Positions 11,407 to 22,394 of a stretch of DNA of 64,000 nucleotides are shown in pieces (position 1 is the first letter of the stretch; each line of letters starts with the position of its first letter). The notes below the pieces were generated by a model that saw nothing but the letters and a program-made list of their open reading frames with translations, was not told the DNA's origin and searched no databases. Made by a program: the position numbers and the translations under genes. The DNA is from Calonectria ilicicola (lineage: Eukaryota > Ascomycota > Sordariomycetes > Hypocreales > Nectriaceae), in the NCBI GenBank assembly GCA_020809705.1, contig CP085833.1, positions 2,790,001 through 2,854,000 of the forward strand. Direction: 5' to 3'.

Positions 11407-13347
11407 TCACACCTCACTTTTAGGCCAAAGAAGCTTTCTGGCATTGAGAGCCCACAGCATCTTCGAGAATATATAAATCCAAACAAAAACGATGGCGATG
11501 GTCATTACGCCAGCAAAAATATGTAGGCCGTCGCTTTCAAAGATGTTGCCCATAACGCTCGTGGCTGCTATCTAGACGTAACGACAGTTAGAAAACGCAT
11601 TGAACCATGGGAAGTCTGAGCATCATACCAAGGCGGTGTTGGGAAACACAAAAGACCACCAAGTGATTTGAAACGGGATACGACTTCCAGTGCGGACGTA
11701 TTTCCAGAGGGCACCAACACAGACAACAAAAAACCACAGAGCCAGGCCCCAAAGCCACATGCTGACGAGAACGCATATGACTTTGACAATCGGGGCAATG
11801 CCATGGGTGCCAATGAAGGTTTCCGGGATGATAGATTCAGCTTGGTTGCCGAGCTGAGCTGGAAACAGTTAGATGCCGAGTATAATATGGTATAAGCAGG
11901 ATATGCGAACCTATTCCAGCTGCCGTGAAGCCATAAGGTCCTATCGACATGAACTGCACATTGTCAGTTGGTTTTATTGCCATTTCCCCAACAAAAACTT
12001 ACAATACCGGGTCTTTGGGCGTCTCGGGGTAGCTTCTGGGTCATGAGGCGATAGATGAAGGCAGCAGAAATCATGAAGGCGATAAGACAACCTGTTCCTT
12101 GAAGTGTGGCAGCACCGAAGGCTATTGCCGTAGGATTCAAGGAAAGATCATGGCCGGCCCTTTGGGCAGCCACAATGAGGTTCGCAGCGAAGGGGGCATT
12201 AAGTAAAAGAGGATACGCGGGAAAAACCCAGGTTGGAGTCATGGTGTGAACCGGGAAGATGCTGTTGAAGCGGGTTAGCGAGGTCATGAGCAAGATTTGT
12301 GCCGCGGAGGGGAAGAACCATACAGTGTAGACCAGAGGATCAAGTACATTCCAGCACTGGCGCAAACACTGACTCCGCCGTGGATCCAAAAGACAATCTC
12401 CATAGTACGAAGAAGCCAGGGCCCAGAGTTGGGAATTCCATACTGGCAAATGTTGATTAGGATTACGGCAATACTAAAAATACGCGTTAGTAAAAACAGC
12501 CAATGTTTAGTTAGTAGTTATGAAGACTTACGCTACAAACTAGCATTGAGACATGAGATTAGAACCATACGTCATTCAAATGCCGAGATACAGATCAAAA
12601 CTTACAAACGCTGGAATAAAAAGGGACTCTACCTGATCGGTAAAGGAGCTAATAAAGGTGCCAGGGCGAAGACGAAAACGGACACAGATGAGAACACAGT
12701 TGAGAAGGAAAAGGGCGAGGTTGAGAAAGAAGAAGAAAAGGCCAATGTCGTTGATCCATGGTGAGTGCCATTTTACTGTGAGACACAAACAAGGTTAGAG
12801 AAATATATAGGCGAAGGAATCGAATGAAGATTCTTACAACCGTGGATGATATTGGCGATACCACCAGTAGACATGTTCTAGAGGCACACGATATTAGTCA
12901 ATGCTATTGGAGATCGTCAGGTGAATGAATACTTACCAAAGTAAAATAGGTCCATTGATAGCAAGCAATGCGGTCTCTAACACCAACCTTTCGACTTTGA
13001 GGGAGCTTTTCGAGCGTGAGAATGACATGGTTCAGGCTGGATGCAAGGCTATTTCCGTGGTTTGGACTTGGAGGGGTGGCTGCTCCGCTTCTCGAGGTTA
13101 TGGGAGGAGTGGCAGCGATATAGGACGGCCGCTGGGCTAGCACAGGGCGACGAACAGCGGGAGAAGACACGAGGGTAGCCGCACTAAAAGGAGCGGTGGA
13201 GGAAGGCGTCGAGGAGGTGAAGAAGTGCGGGATGTTGTCTTCAGTGGGCGACTCATAGCCCGAGCCATGTTCGGCGGCGGCTCCCACCAAAGCGGCGGGA
13301 CCATTGCCGATATTCGATTTCACCAGTCGATTACGGGCGGAGGCCAT
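11407..13347 (-). CDS. TDT/SLAC1-family anion transporter (malic acid transport / sulfite-export superfamily)
   Basis: Nine exons on the minus strand: 13347-12937, 12877-12838, 12775-12606, 12539-12532, 12473-12324, 12261-12003, 11953-11911, 11858-11629 and 11571-11407. Total 1476 nt, 491 aa, every phase consistent. Residues 1-~125 are a Ser/Thr/Pro-rich, probably cytosolic extension. The rest has about ten hydrophobic segments, with family-like stretches STGGIANIIHG, WILPxxP-like PTWVFPAYPLLL and QAESIIPETFIG. Members carry malate and other C4-dicarboxylates, sulfite or other anions across the plasma membrane; the substrate cannot be told here. Exon 4 is only 8 nt (TTTGTAGC) inside a membrane segment. 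The exon 2 donor could also be placed 3 nt earlier (HV instead of HGL); I chose GTAAGA. The region is easily misannotated. Confidence 0.82.
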
Positions 13348-14901
13348 TCTGGAGGCGGACCGTTCAGGTCGTCAGGGCGACGGGCAAGCAGCCTGTAAAT
13401 GCAGTAGAGGGTGACTACAGCTACCTCCTCCATGTGAGAGAAGGCAATGTGGAAGTAGGCTAGGTGGGCAATAAAGATGATGTGGTGGAGCACGAGCGTG
13501 CCGAAGTTGGAGAGCGGCATGGCTGCGTCGCTCGCTGACCGTATGGACGGCTTTGCGTGCGTCTTTAGCCAGTCGGGAATGGCCGGGAGTGGAGGGAGGA
13601 TGTCCGAGAAAAAAAAAATTTAAGTGACAGTGCTAGGTTGCCGGGCCTAATGGAGGGTTGCCGTTAGCCGTTTGCGTGGTGCGTGGTTGTTGATCGATGC
13701 GATGGGTGGCGGCGAGTAGTATGGTTGTATGGCTGAGGTTTGTTGCACTAGCCCCTGACGCGAAGTTGAACTTGCTTTGATCGTGTTACTCTATTGAAAA
13801 AAAAAAAACAATCATCGAAGGCGACGCTGAAAGGGAGGCGGAGCGTCAGAATGTTCCCATCTCGCCGGGCAGAAAATGCCTATTCAGCCTGCGACCCAGC
13901 CCCAATGCGACAATTCTCGGTTCAAGGCAATTGTTGAAAAGCGAATTAATACAACGCCGAGTTTCCCGACCCTCACCCATCCAAAGCCAGGTCGTGGGGT
14001 TCGTTCTGTCCAGTCGGAACTTGCCCCCACCCTTCGACCTGCGCACTAAGCCCGCAGTGACGTTTTTCATCAATGGCCTGTCCGCTGATAGGTCGCATGG
14101 GACTGGAGAAGGAATTGCCTTTCCGGGACATCACCACAATGCAACTCTGGCGAACCCCAAGAACCATCCAAAGTGCAATTCTTTCATCTCAACAATCTTA
14201 CGGGTGTAATAAAGAATATATATGCGCACATATATTACCATTAAGATGAATGGTTCTCCCCTATAACCCCTGTTAACTTGGTGGAAGGCTGTTTCGAAAC
14301 ATTCACGTGCCTCTGAGCTCCTCACAAAAAGAAATGTCCAGGAGTATTTAGACAACGGAACTAATGAAATCTTAGACTCTACTAAAATATGCACTCGTCA
14401 ATTCTTATCCTGGCATCGGTAATTATTCAGCTTCTTATTTTTCAATGCTAAAAATGCAAGGGGAAATTATTTCTTGCGCCATGAGTTCGTTCCCCTTATC
14501 CTTGCACAAGCCTGATGTTTCTTAGCTTGGATCGAACCCCACAGGCAAGACCCCACCATTGAACGTAGAACCACGTGACCCGATGATGCCACATTGAAAG
14601 AAGCAACACTCATCAGCAATTGAAACTTGGGTTGAAGAAGACGAAGTTGCAATTGGGCCAAACACACCAAGATTCGCCCTGGAATATTGGCCTTTGGGAT
14701 CGCACACGTACCGCGACTCTATGCGCCCGCGATACACCTCTTTTCCCGATCCCACCGAAGCTCCCATCAGCGCGCAGTTAAATCACTTCGATTCAGTCCA
14801 ACACCACCTCGTCCCGAGATCCCTACGCAGCATGTGTCGATAAAGTTGAGCACTACCAGGACCATACCGCAGCCCCTCCGTTACAAAATACAGCGACGAC
14901 A
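13348..14901. other. Divergent intergenic / promoter region
   Basis: 1.55 kb between the transporter start (-) and the rhomboid-like gene start (+). Poly-A runs lie near 13610 and 13797-13808. A CACGTG E-box lies near 14571, and a near-palindromic AT/GCGC stretch at about 14216-14236. Open frames here are short and not protein-like. Confidence 0.45.
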
Positions 14902-15809
14902 ATGTCCTTCACCAACGCACCCGTGACCCGCATCGTGGTCATGGGCCTCGTCACTGGATCAATCCTCGCTGGCATCCTCGATCTCAAGCACTATTTTTAC
15001 ATCCTCATCGATACGCACATATGGCGCTACCGACAGTTCTGGCGCCTGCTGGCCTACCAGCTATGTTATACCAACTCGACGGAGGTGCTCTTTGCTGCCA
15101 TGACCATTTACAACCTACGCATCGTTGAGCGCATGTGGGGGTCTCGCAAGTTCGCTGTGAGTATTTGGCTTCTCGCCATGCCCAATAATAGATCACTTGC
15201 ATAAAAATGACCGGTTTTGCTAACAACCATGCCTTTGAACAGTCATTCCTTTTCATATCCTCCCTCCTTACGGCCGTTCTCCCTCCCCTCGTCATGATCG
15301 TCCTGCGACCACTAACGGCTGGTTGGTTCAACTACCTCCCAGCTGGACCAACGCCTATCATATTTGCCATCCTGGCACAGTACCACGCTATGGTGCCGCA
15401 CATGTACAAGTATCGCGTAGCCACAAGCGAGGCGCCTCCTACGAATGAGCCCTTTGTAGGACTCACCTTTTCCGACAAGTCTTACAAATATGCTATTGCT
15501 ATCCACCTGGCGCTGTTACAGTGGCCGGGTTCGCTCTTGGGCGCCGTTATTGGCTGGGTGGTGGGCTCCTCGTGGCGGGAGGGCCTGCTCCCCGCGGCGC
15601 TAGTGCGCTGGCGGGTGCCCGGCTGGGTGGTGGGGCTGAGCACTCAGAGGCGTAGCTCCGAGTTTGAGGGTTTGCGGCGTCGATTGGAAGGTGAAAACAC
15701 AGCCGTTGCGACGGGTGCGCAGACGGGACAGGGTACGGAAGAGAATCAAGCCGAGAGGAGGAGAACAATGGGGCAGCAGATTTATGATCAAATGCGCGAG
15801 GTTCTCTAG
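14902..15809 (+). CDS. Rhomboid-like multispanning protein, Dsc2/Ucp14 type
   Basis: Two exons: 14902-15156 and 15243-15809, giving 822 nt and 273 aa. The protein opens with MSFTNAPVTRIVVMGLVTG, then a conserved block HYFYILIDTHIWRYRQFWRLL and CYTNSTEVLFAAMTIYNLRIVE, with at least five hydrophobic segments. This is the rhomboid/derlin-like pseudoprotease family that includes fission-yeast Dsc2 (Ucp14), part of the Golgi/ER Dsc E3 ligase acting on SREBP and misfolded membrane proteins. I see no rhomboid Ser-His pair and no C-terminal UBA domain. The tail is charged and ends MGQQIYDQMREVL. Assignment to the family is firm; a role in the Dsc complex is inference. Confidence 0.8.
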
Positions 15810-18800
15810 CTTTGTTTCTTTTCTTTTTTTATGGATTAAGCCACTTTGCCATCGGATTGGTGACATGTTTAGAATATGGGGCATAGTTCCGTCACTAAGG
15901 GATCGGCCTGTTGCAGGCGTTTCGCGTATTGGCAGCACATAAGAAAAACACGGACGGTTTGTCTCAGCATGCGAGCAGCCAAACTGCCGAGAATAAACAT
16001 TTTCAGGTCAGTCATGATCGACGCACGGCCGCCCTAGTGCTTGAATTGTCGATGTTTGAGGTTGCGTTCGATGTAAATGATATTGGGCTGTTTGGAATAT
16101 TGGCCACACCCAAAAGAAGCGTTCAGCTGGACCATTACTGCCCTTTGACACCCATCACGACCGCTTGTTTTCTATTAATGGAATATCAAGAATGCAACGC
16201 GGCCCATACGCGTTAAGGGGAGCATCTCAGGCATGGATGCAAATGCCAGTTGGCGATTGAGGCGATCGCTCTAGACTCGCGACACCCACGTACACACCAC
16301 CTTTCTTGAAATAAAAAAAAAAGAGGTCAGCTGGATCGGCAGTTAGATGCAACATGAGATGGACTGGACGCTGCCCCTCAAACCAACCATTGTGAGTCTC
16401 GATGTCTATAAATAAAGCGTCCCGAGAGTTGGGAATCGTGCTTGGGAAGTTGAATGGGTGTGATGAGAACTGCATCTATTCGCCGACTGATATGTCACAA
16501 CACATATTGAGGATGAGCTCCGCCACGAGATGGAATCTTAGAAGAGGATCCTATCATCTCCGATGCCCGATCCAGCTAAGCGGCCCCCAAATATGTGGCG
16601 TCCTTTGAGCTGACCCAGCCCATTTCTTAGTGCCGCTTTTTGGCCGGTGCGGTGGGCCCGACAAGCGAAACTCTCCCAAGCGATCGAAACGAACCCTTAA
16701 ACAATGCACAGGACTTTTATGCATCACCGTCAATCCCACAGTTTTGAACTGACTGACTCCGTTTTGGAACTGCACTTGCGCTCTCCCTATGCACCTGCAT
16801 CTGAGGCCCGGGTCCCCGGACAATATACTTCTTTCTGCAATCTTCGGCTGAGTCAATCATCTGGTTTCGTTGGAATGAGCTGTCGCAGGTTCATCTCTAC
16901 TGAAGACAATGTTCTGCTGAGCTCGTATATGTTGTCGTAGTTAAATGCGACGCGAGATGGGGATCCCGTCTAAAATTCCCAAGTTTGAGACAATGTTCCA
17001 GTGGCAGCCATTTAACTTTGGCCGTGTAGGCTCACAGAAATTCAATCCGCCAGCCAGCTTACCAGATGATCCCAATGATGCAGAAAGTATTAAGATGGCC
17101 AGCAAGGGCAAATGACAAAGCTACGGTCAGTGTTCTCAATGCAATAGGCACGCTGTTCCACGGGCATTTCTTCCAACCTATGTACAATAGAAGCAGAACC
17201 CTTTTTTTCGATCCTGTTCTACCACTTCTCCTAAAGATATTTTTGGTGTATGTCGTCATATATAACAGTTACTCTCGGCAACGACTTTTCTTGGGACGAT
17301 CACCTGACATGGGTAGAACGCAAATTCGAAGGGGGGACGTATATGAGAGGGGCGTGAGGAGATTGCGATTACGCATCTGAATTACATCATGTTTAAAGCT
17401 GGCCATTTACTTCAACTGTGCTGTTGGCTCGCCCCTTGAAGCGTTACACCAGCTGACATTTGTTTCGCTGATCTCTGCTGTAGGCAGCTACTCCAAAAAG
17501 CTTGAGCCCTGAGGAGCCAGTGGGTAGCAAATTTGAGTTCTTGGGTCCTTTCGGCCAAAGTGTAACGACCTGCGACCAACCAATATATTTGCTGACAAAG
17601 GATCAGATGGCAGCTGTGATTGACCAGGAGTTCGCTCATGCTACGCGCTGGTCTGGCTTCCACTTCAGCCCGCCCTGGTGGCTGCCTCTTAGAGCAACCG
17701 GATGACTGGGACGCTGGTCGAGGCGGCTAGGGAGGTAGTTTGCCATTGGCGCCGTTTCTGCGCGCCATCCAAAGTCAAGGAGCGGAATCACATTTCAAGT
17801 CGGGTTATTTTAAGGGTCATGGAGGGGGTTTTTGATTCAGACGGATGCGCGAACCGAGGGTTGTGGAATCAAGCTGGGTCTAGGTGACATGTGCGTCAAT
17901 AGCCAAGAAAAGCCGTAGCATTGTGATGACAGCCGTCTACGGAAGGTTCTAGGATGGGATAAATTCCTCGACAAGAATGAGGGCAGTGGTCCGAATGACC
18001 GACTGAAGCTTTCACCACAAATTTAGACCCACTGCCATGTGGGATCTCGCGTAATGGAAGCCAAAGGGGAGCGGAAGCCGGACAGCACACTGATGGATTG
18101 GTCTGGGGATGGCGTCGAGTCAAAGTCGCCCCCTGATGTTCTGACAGACAGTAGGTGCTCGGACGGACCTTCAAAACGTGACCTGAAGCAGAGGGCTCGT
18201 CTTGCAGATGGCTTCTAGACTTAATCACAAGGAATGAATCTAGGATACGGTGAATTACTTGAATTTTTTTTTTTTTTGGTTGACATGGTTAATGGTCAAG
18301 CAAGCAAGGAAGCCAAGTTTGTGTGTCATGGTGGTGATAGTGGTAGTGGTGTCGGTTGCAAGCTGATCGACCACAAGACTCCGTTTTTAGAAGGTAACCG
18401 TTTTCAAGAGCATCCGTTTCTGCATAATCTATTTTGTGCAGAGATGACGGATGACGGCTAGTACGTGGCCCTGGTGATAAGGGCCGACATGACATTGTGA
18501 GTGCGGCAAGTACGCTAGGCCGATTCAATAGTGGCCTCCATGCCTGTCCAGACCACCCCGGCGGGTCGAGTGGCCCAATTGAGCGCGCAGCCCTCGCCTG
18601 ACTGGAAGCGCCCAATCCGCCCAGTTCAGGGGAGTTCTCGCCCCTAGCCCCTCGCCCCAGCCGCCCCAGCGCCCAGGCCCCACTCATGATGAGCGGCTGT
18701 CTGCACGCTTGGTCCAGTGCCAGCTGCAGCGCGTGGGTGCAGCGCGTGGTGCAGCCCACAGCCCGTGCCCGTTGTGGGCGGTAATGTAATACAGAGAGAC

Positions 18801-19296
18801 CGTAATGTGGTACGGTGCATGCACGCGCTATAGTGGCCTCCCGTCCAATATTTGACTCCTCCAGAACTCGCGGATCCACTATCCTAAATGGACTTGTCGA
18901 TGGACCTCCTTTTAACATTGCGCATTACCCTCGCCCGCGCATCCCGGCCTCTCCCTTTTCCCCTGGTCCCCAGCTCGGTATTGCCCTCCACAGTTTCTTC
19001 CCCATTCCACCGAAAGAGGCTGTCGCCGCGTACATCCACAGCGCAATAAACCACCACCACCCCTGTGTGCGTGGCACTAACTTGGACATCTCATTATCCC
19101 CCCAGCGCCTGCCCGCCTACGCCTGCCCGCCGACGTCTACGTCTACCCGCCTCCTGGCCTTTTGTTGTCCTGACTCTCCAGCCACCGTCTCTGATGGCCC
19201 TCGGGACGAGCTCCTGATCACGGCGCCAGCATTGATTGACTCTACCTGAGTAATGTGTTTATGACCACGGTAGCGCGACGTTGAGATTTTGCAGCC
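15810..19296. other. Gene-poor intergenic, 3.5 kb
   Basis: No supported gene. A 209-codon minus frame (18289-18918) is GC-rich and not protein-like. There is a 15-nt T run near 18267. From about 18900 the + strand becomes C/T-rich, consistent with the promoter and leader of the Uds1-domain gene at 19297. The middle (16.2-17.9 kb) holds only short frames of random composition. Confidence 0.5.
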
Positions 19297-22200
19297 ATGA
19301 GTGTCTACGCGACAGACGCCGCGGCGCCCTCCTACACTGCCTACTCGGGTTCCCGGTTGTCGTCGCATCAAGCACAGGGTCCTGACGGCAAGACCCTCGT
19401 CGAAGGTTATCGAAAGGACATTATCGCAGGTTTCGAAAAGGACCCTCCCCGATTCAACCCAGTACGTCTCGATTCTTTTTACTTCTTTCATTGCCTTGCA
19501 CCCCCTGCAATGCGATACCTCGACGACGCAACTTCTAACAAGCTGCCAGATGAATCCCGAACGCACCCAGAGCTCGGCCCTCGTCGACCTCAAAGACCCA
19601 ATCCAAGTCCACCTCCTTACCGAAACCGCCCTCTCCGACAGCAAGGAATATGAGATCCTTTCGCAGGAGGAGGTCGATGACCTCAAGAAGCAAATCCAGT
19701 CCCTCGGCCAGCGAATCGACTCGACTCGAAACAACCTCCTGATCCAGTCTAAATACCGAGATGCCGCCAATTCCATGGCCAGGCTGTACTCCCCCGGCCG
19801 TTCTGAGGGCCGCCGGGGAGGTCGCCGCATGAGTATCCTGGGACGGAGCAGCAGCAATGGCAGCAGCAACGGCGGCGACATGTCCAAGGTCAGAGAAGCT
19901 GAAGCTGAGAGGCAGGCCAGCGAACGGAAATGCGAAGAGTTGGCGTCGGAGCTGTTCAACCTCGAGAAGCGGTTTATGGAGCCCCAGCGACGGCTCCTTG
20001 AGCACACTGCCGGTATCCTCCAGTTGACACACAAGGTCTCCAAGAAGAAGAACAACATCGCCCATGGCCAGCCCATCAATGGCATGCCCGGTAGCCCTGA
20101 GAGCCTATATACCTATACCCGCAATAGCATGGATCAGGCTGCCGAGGGCAACTACTTCGATGAAAGCCCCTACGAGTTCGATCAACTAGACGGGCTCCAG
20201 ACAACTCAACAACCACGCGCAACACATATTGAGATCCCCCTGAAATCCCCGATCCGCGAGCAGAACAGCCAGCTTCGAGAGGATCTGGACCGAACCAAGG
20301 AAGAAAACGACCAGCTGCGCAAACAGACCGACACTCTGGTTCGCTCCATGTCGGAAATGGAGGCCAGACTCGAGAATCTCAATGGCTCTCTGAGAGAGGC
20401 CATTGTCCGATTCAACCCTACCAAGAATAACGACTACATCGAGCCCCCCTACGGCTCGCAGAAGATGGAACCCGGCGAGATGCTCAAGAACCAGATGGAC
20501 TACCTTGAGACGGGCATTTTTGCCATCCAAACTGAGCAGGAAGACTTTGCCGGCGATGAGAATATGAGCCAGCGCATCGAATCCTTGAACCAGCACATCC
20601 GAGAGATCCTGTTGAGCGTAGATCCCGACCACCCCCCAGCACCGCACCCCTCTCAAACCAATCTCGATGGCCAAATTTCCTATCTAGAGGACTCGATGCG
20701 CGCTGTCGACTCAGAATTGGAGCGTGCTGTGAACAACGCCAAGATGGGCTCATCAGGAAACCCAGACAGCGACCGAGTAGAGGCAGTCTTGATCAATTTG
20801 TGGGGAATAATCCAAAGAGGCTTTGCAACTATCAAGCAACAGAAGGAAGAGCGCCGACGAGCTCGCATGGAGAAGGGTCTTGAAGATGACGAGGGCTCGG
20901 ATGACGAATTCGACACTGACGAACCATACACCCTCACTGGCTTCTCTACTAGAGTCCAGTGGCTCTACAGGCAGGCGACTACACTGAAGGATCAGAAATC
21001 AGTGCTCAAGAGACAGATCAAACAGCAGCGTGAGCTAAACAACAAGTCTGATGCAGAGAAGGACGACGAGATTGCTCGAAAGCAGGAGGAGGTTGAAAAC
21101 AGCCGAATACTCATTGCTCGGGCTGAGAAGGACGCCTTGGATGCCCAAACCATGTTATCCGAGGCCTTGGACGATCTCCAAAAGGCCCGGGAGGCCACCA
21201 CCAGCGCTTACGCAGTTCGTTCCAATACCGAGTCCCATGAAAGGGAAATTGAGGAACGGGATGCCTACATTGAGCAGCGCGATGTTGAGCTGCGTGACCG
21301 CGAGGCCGAACTAGAGGAACACAAATCCTTGCTTGAAGAGCACAGGGTTCAGCTTGAAGAGCATAGGGCTCAGCTTCAGCAGCACAAGGCCCAGCTTGAA
21401 GAGCGTGATGTCCAACTCGAAGACCATGCCGCTCAGGCTGACCATCATTCTGCTCAGATGCAGGAGCGCAATGCTAGAATTGCTACACTCGAATCCGATT
21501 TGCAAGAGTTGCAAGCGCACATTCATTCCGCCGACACCACCAGCCACAACAGCCAGTCCAAATTAGCCGAAGTTGAAACCACGATAGCCACCCTCACCGA
21601 GCAGCTCGCCACAGCTACACGATCACATGCAGCAGCTGAAGAATCCTCACAGAACCTGAAGAAGCAGTTTGAGGTCCAGAGGGAGGACTTGGACGAAAAG
21701 ACCAAGATGCTCAAGGTCAAGGAGGATGAATTGGAAATGCTCAACATGAACCTGGCCGAGGTTAAGACGGAACTCACAATTGCACAAGCCGAGCTGGAAG
21801 GTGCCTACGGCAGTCGGGCAGAGCGCGCAAAAGATATTGCCGCCATGAAGACGGGAGCCGAGGTCACCAAGCTCCAGAACCAGATCACGAAGCTCAAGTC
21901 TGAGCTCTCTGGAACGGTTCAGGAGTTGGAAGATGTCACTAAGGAGAGTCTGGGCGCCGAGCGTGAAAAGATTGAGTTGGAGAACAAGCTGGATGACGCC
22001 GAGACCTATAAGAACACTCTCGAGAGTGAGATTAATGGCCTGCGCGACCGTCTCGAAGAGGAAGCAAACGGTGCTAGAGATCGTATCGCCCAATTACAAG
22101 ATGAGTTGGATGGAGAACGTCTCAAGGCTGTGCCAGGCCAAGGCGGCGCAGGTCGAGCAGGAACCGGTGCCGCGATTATCAGCGAGCGATTCAGGACCAC

Positions 22201-22394
22201 AATGCGGGAGGAGAGGAAGAAATTCCAAGAGGAGCTGAAGGTACGCATTTACTTTTTGCCAACCACAAGCATTATAGACAGTTTGCTAACTATTATTACA
22301 GGAGGAGCGTTCCAGAACCCGCAAGGTAGAGGAGGAGCTCGCTCGCTTAAAGCGAGGTGGATCTTCTACCAAAGGAACCTCGACCCCCCGATGA
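19297..22394 (+). CDS. Uds1-domain large coiled-coil protein
   Basis: Three exons: 19297-19461, 19550-22240 and 22302-22394, giving 2949 nt and 982 aa. The first intron (88 nt) has a TTCTAACAAG branch site. After a short N-terminal segment, residues about 70-210 (SDSKEYEILSQEEVDDLKKQ, then LLIQSKYRDAANSMARLYS) match the Uds1 domain, named from a protein up-regulated during septation. The remainder is almost entirely predicted coiled coil, with a stretch of six near-identical heptads at DNA 21311-21436. The C-terminus is basic, ending RGGSSTKGTSTPR. A scaffold or septum-related cytoskeletal role is likely but not shown by the sequence. A frame open from 19301 is a different frame that runs through intron 1 and should not be used as the N-terminus. 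Confidence 0.82.

Noticed and set aside
14510..14590. GGGTTCGATCC-like string on the minus strand resembling a tRNA T-arm
   Set aside because: The flanking bases do not pair into a T-stem and no A-box precedes it.
18289..18918. 209-codon minus frame in GC-rich DNA
   Set aside because: Arg/Ser/Pro/His-rich, in the upstream region of the Uds1 gene, no domain; stop codons are scarce there because of GC content.
19117..20085. 322-codon frame antisense to the Uds1 gene start
   Set aside because: Shadow of coding sequence and promoter DNA; Arg/Ser/Cys-rich with no domain.
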